Source: Heterocephalus glaber
Taxonomy: Eukaryota > Chordata > Mammalia > Rodentia > Bathyergidae
Direction: 5' to 3'
NCBI RefSeq assembly: GCF_000247695.1
Contig: NW_004624733.1
Span: 3,976,186 to 4,040,185, forward strand
Length of the DNA stretch: 64,000 bases
The position numbers and the translations under genes are program-made. Below are positions 10,488 through 21,329 of the stretch, piece after piece. How positions within the stretch are numbered: position 1 is the first letter of the stretch; every line of letters begins with the position of its first letter. The notes below the pieces were generated by a model, which saw nothing but the letters and a program-made list of their open reading frames with translations, searched no databases and was not told where the DNA came from.

Positions 10488-12697
10488 ACACCAGAGAGAC
10501 TCGGAGAAATGTGTCCTTCTCGGCGGCTTCCAGAGTATGCTGTCGTTTCTGCCTGTGATAACAGCTGGGATAACAATTTTATATTATTCTTGGAGAGTGC
10601 CAGCTGAAGACAAATTATCTGAGGATAGAAGAGCAGAAGATAGAAAGTATGTAAGTCTCTAAGATCATCATTAAATTGTAGAACTGGCTAATCTTGGAGT
10701 CATTCCACTTTTTACTGTAAGAGAAAACTCATTCAACTTTATGGAAGCTCTCTGAGCCAAAGCCAAACATCCCAGCTGATACACAATCCAAGATGTCGGA
10801 CTCAAAACCAGTCACATTATTAACAGAAACACTACAAGAGGTAACCTCCGTGAGTAATTATTTTTACAGAATAATTATAAGTCTCAATTAAAATTAACAT
10901 CATCCTTTAAAATAGAGTTAACTAAATCAGTTGTTTATGTGGTTCTTCATTCTACTAAGTGACGTAGGTTTTTGGAACCCTGAAAAACAAAACCCGCATT
11001 AAAGTGCAGCAAAGAAATGAACTTCCAGAAAATCGCTGGTTTGACCACCTACCTTTTCCAGAACTTCTGGGCTTTTCAAAAAAGCCTTCAAATTCAGACT
11101 TTTTAAAAGTATAGTTAAAAAGTTTTGGTCACAAATTCATCTTTTATTTAAAAAATTTAATTATTTAATAAATAAAGAAATTAGTAAAATATGATGCCAG
11201 TATTACACAAGCAAAGCAAGATGAACGAAAAAAATTTCAACTCCTGCAGACAGGATACTAACTTTAGCCAAGCTCACAAAGAAAACCTGACAAGATTTAT
11301 AGAAAAACAAATCGAATGTTCATTGTACACTTTTTTCCTTTGCATTGGTTCCCTCATCATTCTGGTTGCATTCTGTCCCAGTCTGTTCTGTGCCTAAGGA
11401 TTTACACATTCTGCTTGCTCACACCTGTATTGGCCCAGATAGTCATTTCCATAGTAAATACCAAGCATATTAGAGGTGCCTCTCCTTTTCAAAAAGTATA
11501 ACTGCACTTTGAATCTAAGTCTGAATCACATCCTTCAACTTTTTTCAAGTCAATTTTATTCTTTTCCGATGTCAAATTCATTCATTCATTTTAAGGTCAT
11601 AAGCAAGTAAAACAAAAATATAATTATGGCCCATTTGGTTCTATAGTTAAAATTTTGTACTCTACACCTTAGAAGACTGCAGCTCATATTAGTTCTATTA
11701 TTTCATTGTATTTTATCTAATACAGTGTATGGTTTTCATACTACCTTTTCAAAAAGAAAAAAAAAAGACAGACCTGTTATTCCTGGGAAAATTCCTTATC
11801 ATTGTAACCCCAGAAGAGACTGCACATCCTGTACAAGCAGCATGATTTCACACCTGTGAAGATGTTTAGTTTTGACAAATCACTACATCTATAGACTTTT
11901 CAATATTTAACTCCCAGGAAAATAGTGATTCCTACAGAAAGTTTGCTTTGATGACTCTAAATGCTCTAGAATTGCCTTTAAATTTTTGAAACTGGAGAAA
12001 GCTTCTGGTAAGATTTGGAATTCGCCTAATACCTGATTGAAATGTCACAGGCTTACTCAGATCTTTAGGGAATAGCCAGAGCTTAACACTAAGTGAACTC
12101 AAGAAATAGGTTCTAAATTTTATGATCCTTGTTTGACATATCTTACTGTGAAAACATGCTTGTAGGAAAGACTTTTTTCCCTTTTTAAAAACTTGTTATC
12201 TGTAGTTCTAAAAATGATAACATGATATATAGTCATTCTAGAATATTTGGAAAGTAGGAAAAGTCATGTCAGAATAATTCATAGCACTCAGAGGCAATTA
12301 CTCTTCCTATTTTGGTATACTTTCCTTCAATGTTTTCATTTTTCCAAATTTTGTCTTACTTATTTAGGATCATTTTTTGTAATCATTTTTCTGTATCCTA
12401 TTTTCCCATTTTAACATAATCAACTCTAGATTTTAGGTGTGAATTTTAAAACCAACCTGATTTTTAAGTGATTCTAATGAATAATACCCTTATTTTCTGA
12501 CTGCCCAGAAGTCTTTAGGATTTTTTTAAATTTTGTGTTTGAAATTCAAAAGTTGGATTAGCATATATGTCATAGTAATTTTGCCTAGAATTCAAAAATA
12601 CATCAAATTTATAGAAATTGTTCTCTTTGTTGTCTTGAGACCATTTTGTAAAGAGTTCTACTTCTTTCCTAATTGTTCTGTACTCCTCTAGAAAATT
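10488..12697. other. Unassigned non-coding DNA
   Basis: The first 370 bases after the SINE (10490-10860) are less AT-rich and contain a 69-codon frame that begins inside the SINE and ends at 10662; it has no recognisable domain. The remainder is AT-rich with no repeat or gene that I can name. Short A runs lie near 11755. Confidence 0.4.
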
Positions 12698-12729
12698 TAT
12701 CTATTTATTTTATTTTATTTATTTATTTT

Positions 12730-12803
12730 TGGTTCCGGGGATCGAACTCGGGTCCTTGTGCTTGCACAGGCTGAGGCAAAACCACTGAGCTAAATCCCTG
12801 GCA
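12730..12803 (-). mobile_element. ID SINE (inverted)
   Basis: The reverse complement gives a typical ID unit: 'gccagggatttagctcagtg' (A box), a central 'cctgtgcaagcacaaggacc', and the B box 'cgagttcgatccccgg'. It is followed on the minus strand by an A-rich tail seen here as TTTA repeats at 12700-12728. The B box is nearly intact. Confidence 0.9.
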
Positions 12804-12956
12804 AGAAAATTTAATTCTTAAGTAGACTCTTAGTTGTTTTCCCTCTCAGAGATTTTTTTTCTTCTGAATAACTTCATAGAATTTATTTTTTGCCATTTGA
12901 GATATTTTCAAGATTTTTGTTCAAAATATTTAAATTATGGGTGTTCTCTCTTACAG

Positions 12957-13156
12957 ACCTGGTTTTATCTCATTTTCATGTATTACATGGAGTAATGAGA
13001 AAATACTACTTAAAGGAATGTTTTCTAACAGACAAGGTGAAGCAAGTGTCCTCAGGCCCCTTCCACTCCTGTTGTGTCAATAACAAACTCTGGAAGAGTG
13101 TTTGCTCCTGTCCTTCATCTGCTTGCTTATCCAGTTGGGCAGTCCTCACCAGACAG
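12957..13156 (+). other. Candidate exon-like segment between splice-site matches
   Basis: A strong acceptor match (pyrimidine-rich 'gttctctcttacag') ends at 12956, and a full donor match ('acag' then 'gtaaga') begins at 13157, with the intervening 200 bases open in one plus frame. A second acceptor match ends at 13031, giving an alternative 125-base segment. The translation shows no known domain. Splice motifs of this strength occur by chance in long AT-rich DNA, so this is only a candidate (a non-coding RNA exon, a pseudo-exon or coincidence). Confidence 0.15.
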
Positions 13157-13794
13157 GTAAGAATTATGGAGTACACTGCGAATCTCCCATTCTCCGGTCA
13201 TCTCCTGGTGTGTGGCAGATGGTAGTCAATGAATCCAGATTGAAGTTGGAAGTTTCAGTGCTTAAATTTATAGTAAGTTTATGATTTCATGATCACACAA
13301 TTGATGAATATTGTATACAAAAAGAATTAAGGAAATGAGAAATGAGACAATGGTAGATAAGATATATCAACCAGTTTTGGAAGAATATATGATAGATAGT
13401 AAGTTGTAATGAAGCTAGCAGAAGAGGCTCAACTCTAAAATACAGCCATCAAAGGAAAGTGTGCACACATTCTCTCTTGGTGAGTCTCGATTCTGAAGTG
13501 TCTTAGGGCTCTTTCAACCCTTTGACATGGATTCTTTAAGAAAGTTAGCATCCCTGTCTCCTAGTCTCTCTGGGAAGACAGGAGTAGAACTTCCCTGGGT
13601 GCCTTTTAGCAAACTCAAGTGTCCTAATCACACTGAGCAGGCAGCTCCCAGTGTTCCCCGTTTCTGGTCCACTAGCTCATCCCAGGGCTTAGAAACCTTC
13701 CCAGCTTCTGTCTTAGAGGAGTTGAGCTAAGCCACCCCCTGATTGCAATAGTCATAAGTGAGGTGTGTTTCGTACCATTTACTCCCCTCCTCCC

Positions 13795-13870
13795 CCCATA
13801 CTGGGGATCTAACTCAGGACCTTGCCTTTGCCAGGCAGCAAGAGGGCCACTGAGCTAAGTCCCCAGCCTT
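13795..13870 (-). mobile_element. ID SINE (inverted) with target duplication
   Basis: The reverse complement reads as an ID unit with the A box 'ggctggggacttagctcagt' and the B box 'gagttagatccccag'. The eight bases 'ccatttac' occur on both sides (13775-13782 and 13875-13882), consistent with a target-site duplication made by L1 machinery. Confidence 0.85.
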
Positions 13871-13882
13871 CGAGCCATTTAC

Positions 13883-14869
13883 CTTTGCCCACTGTAGTTT
13901 TATTTTGGCAGCTCAAAGTCTTAGAGGAAAATCCTGCAGATAATGAAACCTGTGAGGTCATACGTGCTTCAATTCCATAGTGCAGGGAGGCTCTCAATGG
14001 CGACACATACACGCATCTTTTCATGCATCTCTCTTTAAAAGAGATCAGCGACCAGGCTCACTACACTCTTAGGAACAGCTTCTGTTAGGAAAAAAAGGAA
14101 AGAAAAGCCTAAGAGAGCATTTAACAAACTGTGTGTTTTTGTGTGGCAGGGAAGGAGCAAGGGTGGGGAGGAAGTGGGGATAGAGAAATACATAGTAAAA
14201 GAAAGCAAGAGAGAATATTGTACAATAGTGTAAGTCAGAAAGATGAAAGATTTAGAATCTTATAATTTTTTACTTTTCTGGAAGAGAATAGGGCATAGAT
14301 TAATTTCATAATGACTTAGTAGGCATGATAAAATTTCAAGGATTTGAAATAAAAGAAAAAATGTAGGGTGATAACTTTACAAAAGATGTAAGAAAAAAGG
14401 AGTATTGCAAAGAGGGAATGCTTACACATGATTTCCCTCAAGATGAAAGAAATGAAAAATAAAACAAGAAAAATAGGAGAAAGCAAAACAGTTTAAAAAT
14501 TTTAGAAGTTCCATTATATACAATAAATATAATTTTTTCAAGTAAAAGGAAGAGATTATGAAAGCCAATTTTTTTAAAAAAATTAATTTGTTATATCTAG
14601 CAGAGAGTATGTGAAATATTATTTCAAATTTATTAGCAATGTTGCTTAAGTATTCTATTTATATGAATTTTGAACTGTTATTCTACCAATTACTGAATTA
14701 TGCTAATAACCCCTTATAAAGGTTATTTTGTTGATATCTACTTAAAATAATATCAATTGCTTCTAATGTATTTTAAGCTATCTTAGTAGGTGCCTAGAAG
14801 TTGAGAAATATTGTTCCCTCTTAGTAAGTTTATTTTCTTATAAATGCAGTTAGTCTAGTTATAATTAAT
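13883..14869. other. Unassigned AT-rich DNA
   Basis: A purine-rich stretch at about 14080-14500 (many AGAAAG and GAAAA words) precedes very AT-rich sequence. I see no gene or named element. Confidence 0.4.
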
Positions 14870-15880
14870 AATATATCTTAAAGTTTGTTTAATCTGATGA
14901 TAGTATAATTGCCTCAGCTTTATTTTGCTTAATATTTTTCTGGTATTTTCTTTCCCATTCTTTTTCTCTCCATCTTTTACCTGTTCTCATGCTTCATTGT
15001 TTGCTTTGTCAATAATTTAGCATTGAAATTACTTTTTTGGTCTAATAATCTCATTAAGAAACTCATAAAACATATTTGTACTTATTGTTCTAATGAGTAT
15101 ATATTTATATTTATTTCTAGATTTTATTGCTTTGTTTTATAACTCTTCTGCTTCTTCATGGATTTTTTTCTATTTTCTTCTCTGATTTTATATTCATAGG
15201 CAAATATAACAAGAGTTTTAAAATAATTATATGTTCCTTTCTAATCAAGGATATAAGATTTATGTCAATGCCGAACAAATTTCTTTGCACTTTGGATATT
15301 GTTGATAATGATTTTTATTTTTACAATTTTCACCTCCAAGCATAGTAAATATTATTAGTGTTATTTTATACATCATATCAGCTTTGATATATTATTGACT
15401 ATTTACTATAGTTGTAATCCTTTCTTGGATTATTTCGTATTCCTCTTGATAGACATCTTCAGAAATTGTATTGCTAAGAGTCACTTTTGGATTTTTTAAC
15501 CTTTTCTTGACTTTTTTGGTTGTTTTGCAAATAATAAATTAATAACTTTCTCTAGAGAAACTGACTACATTTTCCCACTGTTTTCTTTTGTTGCCATTAA
15601 GTGGTCTGATGTCAGACTAAACGGTATCTTTCTAGTTTCTTTTGTCAGACTAATTAATTGATATTCCTTTCTGTTGATCTTGCTGCCCAGTTTTTTTTAA
15701 ATTCTGTGCTCTCTAGCTGTAATTCACACATATCTAAGTGTGTGTGTATATCTCTTATTTATATTGCTTATAGCTGGTTAGGTTCTCTGAATTTGGTAAG
15801 CCTTTACTTAATTCTGGGAAATTCTCAGATGTTGTCCTTGGACACTGCTTCTCCTCTATTTTCTCCTCCCTTTTTCTAGA
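14870..15880 (-). mobile_element. Old L1M-type 3' UTR/ORF2-flank, inverted
   Basis: The style and several phrases ('ctgatgatagtataattgcc', 'ttttcccactgttttctttt' near 15571, 'ttgttgccattaagtggtct', 'ctgatgtcag', 'aattctcagatgttgtcctt' near 15821) resemble inverted old L1M 3' regions in other mammals, which are T-rich on this strand. It is highly diverged and the exact limits are unclear. Confidence 0.5.
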
Positions 15881-15892
15881 AACCAAGTTGTA

Positions 15893-16256
15893 CAGTGGAC
15901 CCTTGACTTACGAACTCAATTCATTTGTGAGGGCTGATTGTAACCCAAGTTGGTCAATTAAAGGCTCAGTCTCCTCTACACAGCCTTCAAAGTCTCTCTC
16001 TGGTACACAGGCAGATCTCAGGGTCCTTAGGGAGACACTGGCCCAGGATTTCTCAATAAACCCCACACAGGAAAAGATGTTGTAATGTTCTTTTCAGAAC
16101 TCTTAAAGGTTAAATCTGTATTTGTGACCATCTGGAAGCACAAGTGGCCTTCATTTGGGTCATAACTCAAGACTTTGGTCATAAGTTAAAACTAAAATTC
16201 TGGTTGTAACCCAAGTTGTTCATATGTCAGGCCAGTCATAACTCGAGGGTCTACTG
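15893..16256. mobile_element. Complete Tigger-like non-autonomous DNA transposon
   Basis: The left end reads 'cagtggacccttgacttacg' and the right end is its imperfect reverse complement ('cataactcgagggtctactg'), about 22 of 25 bases pairing. Both ends are flanked by TA (15891-15892 and 16257-16258), the target duplication of the Tc1/mariner superfamily. The element is 364 bp, too short for a transposase. Internally a 'taacccaagttg' word occurs near both ends (about 15942 and 16208). The 'acccttga' terminal motif resembles the Tigger/pogo group. The open frame that crosses it is chance. Confidence 0.85.
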
Positions 16257-16885
16257 TATTTTAGACCTAATTTTTTTCTGTTTCTCAGCTTCTCTCAATC
16301 TTAATTTGTTTATCTTTCTAGACTGTGTTCTGATTATTTTTATGATGTTAAAACACTCTTAATTTTTGTTTTTACCTTCTAAGTATTTTGAACATTTCTT
16401 TAAGATATAATATTTAGTAACTTATCCATCTGAAATTGTTACTGGCTTTTTTCTTGTATAGATTCATGTTTATGGTGCCTGGCTTCATGGTATGTTATTA
16501 TAAACTGGATTATAGTTGTAGAATTAGAAAGTTTCTATGATACATTCTGCTGTGTTATTTTACTTTTTGGTAGGAATGCCATAACATCAACAACATATGA
16601 TCCTTCTTATGTCCTTATCTTGAGACTTCCATGGTCATTGTAATCCTGTACACTAGAATCCTAATTGTGTGAAGATATGCTTTCAAAATCAGCAGCTGTG
16701 GGTCTTTGTGGTTGTTGTTTTGTTGTTGTTTCCTTTTCTTTCAAACTTTGAGTGGAGATTACTTTTGTTCCCAGGATACCTTCATCAAAGGAAAGTCTCT
16801 GAGGCAGCAGGGTTTATGACAGTGGAGCCCTGCAGACGCCCTCTAGGACAGGTGCAGCTGACCTTCGCTTTATCTCTCAGTTGTA
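16257..16885. other. AT-rich DNA, possibly old L1
   Basis: T-rich text continuing in the style of the inverted L1M material before the Tigger-like insertion. No confident match; no gene seen. Confidence 0.35.
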
Positions 16886-16889
16886 GGGT

Positions 16890-17010
16890 GGAGTGCACAA
16901 GTGAATGAAAAAAGAACCAAGCTATATTATGTACATGCACCAACTCCAAGCCATGAATGTTAATCATTATGTACTGCAAACATATGCTGATAAAAAATTT
17001 TAAAAAATTT
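16890..17010 (+). mobile_element. L1 3' UTR tail
   Basis: It matches, in order, the tail of the L1 copy at 17590 and the reverse complement of the copy at 7842: 'aaaaaagaaccaagctatat' near 16908, 'tatgtacatgcaccaactcc' and an A-rich end. Only the last 100 or so bases are present. Confidence 0.65.
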
Positions 17011-17191
17011 AAAGTTCCACAAAACTGTAAATACAAATATAAACAAAAATATGCCAAAATAGTAATGATCACTTAATCGGAGTAGTAGCTTAGGTATTTT
17101 TTTCCTGAAGAAATTTTATAATAAAAAATTCAGGAAACATGCTTTTACAAACTGTTCTTTAACAATTATTGAATTCTTGCTCAGAAGGAAC

Positions 17192-17236
17192 AGAGAGGGA
17201 GAGAGAGAAAGAGAGAAAGAGAGAGAGAGAGAGAGG
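17192..17236. repeat. (GA)n-rich purine repeat
   Basis: A run of GAGA with some GAAA units. It gives rise to an artefactual serine/leucine-rich frame on the minus strand. Confidence 0.95.
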
Positions 17237-17589
17237 CAGGTTGGTTGGTTTCCTGACTCTTCAGGGGCCCCTGTGTGGATTTGAAGGGAGATACTTGTTA
17301 TTTTCTCCCAATATTTCTTAGTTTTGTGCAATGGGAGGTTTTTCCCAGAGTATTTACTGTGCTATTTAATTACAAATAAAAACCAGTATAATTATTCTAA
17401 TACATTTAAGAATTTGCAAAGACTTGAGCATTGAAATATGTTACAAAGAGAAACAGTCGAACAAGTTAAATTTCTTCTTTTAGACCTCTTTTTAGGGTTG
17501 TTTTCTAAACATTTTCTTCTGTCCTGTGCACTGCACGTGACATCTTTAAGAAGATAAACATTATTTAAATAACTTTAGAGTTTATAAAA

Positions 17590-17840
17590 TAAAGTGAATG
17601 CCTCTAGTTTTGTCGGAGGGAAAGGGGAAAGGAAAGAATGGAAAGGAAAAATTATGAGAAAAGAAAAAAATGGAAATGAAGTCTATGTAAATAGGGAAGG
17701 GTGGAGGGGCAAAAGGCACACAGGTAATGGGGAAAAAATAAGAACCAAGATACATCATGTACAGGTACAAGCACCCAATGATAAATGTAAACGTATTATA
17801 TACCTAAAATGTACCAATAAAAGAATTTAAGCAAAAAAAA
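17590..17840 (+). mobile_element. L1 3' UTR, sense orientation
   Basis: A purine-rich stretch with 'aggaaagaatggaaaggaaa' near 17631, then 'gtaaatagggaagggtgg', 'aagaaccaagatacatcatg' near 17741 and 'ctaaaatgtaccaataaaa' near 17804. It mirrors the reverse complement of the L1 at 7842-8100 almost phrase for phrase, including the terminal 'acctaaaatgtaccaataaa'. Only the 3' UTR is left. A B1-dID follows 10 bases after its tail. Confidence 0.88.
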
Positions 17841-17850
17841 GGTAAACTGA

Positions 17851-18033
17851 AGCCGGTTATGGTGGTGCACATCCATAATCCCAACTCTCTGGGAAGCTGA
17901 GGCAGGAAGATTACATGTTTGAACCCTGCTTAGGCAATTTAATGGAACAGTATCTCAAAATAAAAATTAGTAACAGGGTTGGGAAGGTGGAATGAGAAAG
18001 GCCCTGGATTCAATTTCCAGTACTGACTGGGAT
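17851..18033 (+). mobile_element. B1-dID hybrid SINE
   Basis: The B1 half begins 'agccggttatggtggtgcac' and continues with 'gggaagctgaggcaggaaga' near 17891. The ID half is recognisable by 'agaaaggccctggattcaat' (17995-18014) before the tail. The tail region has become a TGAC array. Confidence 0.88.
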
Positions 18034-18080
18034 TGACTGACTGACTGACTGACTGACTGACTGACTGACTGACTGACTGA
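18034..18080. repeat. (TGAC)n tetranucleotide array
   Basis: About twelve near-perfect TGAC units directly behind the B1-dID, followed by a few TGAA variants. Its frames give serine/glutamine/valine repeats that are not proteins. Confidence 0.98.
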
Positions 18081-18467
18081 ATGACTGAATAATGAATAAA
18101 ATGAAAATAAATTGAGCAAAAATCTGCATGGATTTTGATTTCAAAGATAATAAAATACCTGAAGATAACCACAAAGGAGAGAATAAGATAAGATTATCTA
18201 ACCCCAAAAGAAGAAAAATTTTACATGTACAAATTTATATTTTTCATCATTATCTGAATAATACCATGTAACAACTATTTTTATAGCAGTTTGATTACAC
18301 TAGATACTATAATCTAGAAATGATTTAAAGTATATGAGAATATGTCTATAGATTATTTGCAAATACTGGATCATTTTATGTAAGAAACTTGAGTACCTGA
18401 AGATTTGTGTAAATGCTGGGGGTCTTAGAACTAATCCCCATGGTGGAGGATGAATGCACAAGTTAGT

Positions 18468-18575
18468 ACGGAAAGAAAGAAAGAAGGAAAGAAGACAGGG
18501 AAAAAGAAGCTGATAGTGTTTCTCTCCCCTTCTCCCCTTCCTTTTTTTTCTTCCTTCTCCCTTCTTTTTAAGATG
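18468..18575. repeat. GAAA-rich then CTTCC-rich low-complexity pair
   Basis: A GAAAGAAAGAAGG purine run (18472-18500) is followed 25 bases later by a pyrimidine run (18525-18570). The two could pair as an imperfect hairpin or form a triplex-prone tract. Confidence 0.85.
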
Positions 18576-21004
18576 AATAGTATTTCTCCAGGAAGTAACA
18601 GGAAACAAATATAATGGAGGATTGAACGAAGCAAAACTGGACATGCTTCTAATCACTGAAAAGTTTTAAAAATTTTTCCCCAAACCTTATTTTAATTAGT
18701 CTCCCACTGTGTCACTTTCTTCAAATTTCCCTGAACTTATGCCCTTTGTATGAAACTTTGGACTTCCTTCTGTCAAGATCCTGAATATATTTTTGTGTTT
18801 CTGGGATTTGAGTATGGCCATTTGATTTGCTTTTCCAGCATAATATATGGAAGAAATTCAACCAGAGCATTTTTAGTATGAGCAGTTATTTATACAAAAA
18901 CCTTTCCTTCTGCCATCAAAATGACAGGTATGAGAATTTTCTTGCAGAGAATTCTGAGGGAAGGTGAGCAAACATTTTGGGACTTTAATATGAGGGAACC
19001 AATTGAAATTCAACGAGTCAGCAAGATGGTTAGGCCAAATTAAACCAGTTTTGGAAATGATAATAGACTAGTCAATTTTGTGGATTAGTAGCCATTATTT
19101 AGGTAATCTGAATATTAAATAACTATTTATTTGTTTATGTTTAGGAAAAAGCCAAGCTCATGGTGAGCAGATTAATGTGAAGTCTCAATTACTCATAAAT
19201 ATTTTTACTTAGAAGACAGTTATTAGACTACCTATTCCTGTTCTCTTCTATTTGTGCAGATTTTTCTTTACTAGATAATCTTTACTAGATTTCTTTACCA
19301 GATTTTTCTTTAGTAGATGTAGATAACTAACATAACCCATACTTTTCTTGTCCAAATACTTCAACTTCTGCAAGGGAGTTTACTTTAATAAATTTTGTTT
19401 GAATATATATAATTTACATTGAGTAAAAGACAAGGAATCTAAGTGTCAAGTAAGTGTATTTTTATTTGAATTGAAATTCACATTATTTATTTCACTGAGC
19501 CCCATTTAATTACTGCCATGTGAAAATTTTGTTCAATTGAAAAAACTAGAAAGAAAAGCCATGTATATGATGTATCTGAAAAAATACTTTAGGAAGTATT
19601 TCCTGTATAATGAATTACTTTTAAATATCTCAAATGCAGCTTGATAACAAAGTTTTAGCAGATCAGCAAGCATTTGTTGAGGTTTCTCAATGTATGTAGA
19701 CTGTATAACATATTTCTTTAAGGACTATAATCAAAAGAGATGATATAGAATTGGTAAAGAATATGGATGCCAAGAGAAAAACTTAACTTTGGGGTATAGT
19801 ACTTTGAGCACATTCCAGTTTTTTACATATATTTTTATGTGTATGAGAATTACTTTCTTAATGTGAAGTAAGAAATAATTTTCGGTAGACTTACAGCAGT
19901 AGACCTGATAATTCACTTTGATGTTATATCCTGGACTATAACACATTCTTCATTCCTATGGGGTAACTCAGGTCAGGGTTTATTAAAGGGTGAAGGGAAC
20001 TGGATACTACAAAGAAGCAGACAGAAGACCTGAAAGAGCGATCCAGAGGCCAAAGGAAAAATGCCTGTTTTTAGAATGCCTGAAGTGCAGGGAACAGCAA
20101 GCCAAGATCATGAATTTTACTGGTCAAATAGTGGCTGCTTATTCAAAATATGCTCTTTACTTTTTGTGGCAGAGATAAATAAAAGAAATACGTAAAAAGA
20201 ACATGAGTTATATCCTCCTCAGTCTCTAAATTAAGAATTAGGTTTCTTTTAGAGCCTGATTGCTTATGATTCCATTGCTTTTGCACATAGTGTTATGGCT
20301 TCAGTTTTCCACAAAAAGGATATTGAGACTGGAGTTCTACAAGAAGCTTTTGAAATTATTTTATCTCTAAGGTAGTGAAAGAAATAAAATGAGTTTTGAA
20401 TCATGAGACATACAAATATAACTAAAAATGAGCATTAAAAAGGAATGGTTTCCCATTTTTTCCTTCAAATTATATTTATTGTCCCAGAACAAAAATAAAC
20501 ATCCTGAATTTTCATAAACTTATGAAAGCCCCCATCATGAATCATATATCTCTACTATGCATACCATGGCTCAAAATCTATTTACAAATTTAATGCAATG
20601 AAGCATGTTGCTTTGGACTCCTGGTCTTACAATGGTCCCCATAGCACAGTTAAAATACTAGTTTATTATAATGTAATACAATTTGAACAAGTTTTGTCAG
20701 CCCTTTCATTATCTTCAAGTTCCAAAATATTCTTTCAACTTCTTAACATACCTAATGAAGTCATAGATTTTAGGTAATGTCCTTCCAATTTATTTTTAAG
20801 AGCAAATTGGCTAGATAGATTTAACATAGAAAAACAGATTAAATCTAACCATCTGTCCCTAAAAGTCATACTCTGAAATTTATTAGTAATATTTGAAAGA
20901 AAAAACTTTTGGGGGACCCTTATCCAATCAATCATAGTGGAATAGAAAATGTTACTCTCATAGAAGCTAAGAGTGTATTTATTGGTAGTTACTGTAAGCT
21001 GACA
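18576..21004. other. Unassigned AT-rich DNA
   Basis: I see no gene and no repeat that I can name. Repeated 'ctagatttct/agatttttctttac' words near 19262-19316 form a short local duplication. A Y-shaped or tRNA-like structure is not apparent. Confidence 0.4.
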
Positions 21005-21305
21005 ACTGAAGGTGGGAAGTCAGATAAAGAAGGTTGATCAATGGATACTGAGTTACAATTAAATAGAAGTGTGAAGTGCCATTGTGTAATGCATAGTAGG
21101 TGGACTATAGACAATGGTAATATTCTGTATATTTCACAAAGCTGTAAGAAGAATTCTGAAAGTTTTCATCATAAAGAAATGATAAATATTTGAGGAGATT
21201 TTATATATGTATTTGAACAATATACAATGTGTAAATACATTAAAGCATCACGTTATCCCAGAATATGTATAGTTTTATATTTTAGGTACAAATTGAAAAA
21301 ATAAT
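21005..21305 (+). mobile_element. L1M 3' end, sense
   Basis: The blocks 'gtaggtggactatagacaat' near 21098, 'ggtaatattctgtatatttc', 'acattaaagcatcacgttat' near 21237 and 'ttttaggtacaaattgaaaa' follow the order of the 3' UTR of old L1MA/L1MB elements (3' regions that end with 'aaacatcacgttgtaca' and 'tatacaatttttatttg'-like text). Diverged and non-functional. Confidence 0.65.
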
Positions 21306-21329
21306 TTAAAATATATTACAAAGAAATAC

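Noticed and set aside
12730..12803. tRNA gene candidate, because of clear A and B boxes
   Set aside because: The unit is an ID SINE: it has a 3' A-rich tail, related copies across the window, and does not fold into a full cloverleaf with the expected acceptor stem by eye.
17939..18207. Minus-strand frames with repeated SVSQ units
   Set aside because: They are the TGAC tetranucleotide array read in two frames; not a protein.
18300..18656. 118-codon minus-strand frame
   Set aside because: Its basic stretch is the GAAA/CTTCC low-complexity pair. No motif, and overlapping frames are equally open.
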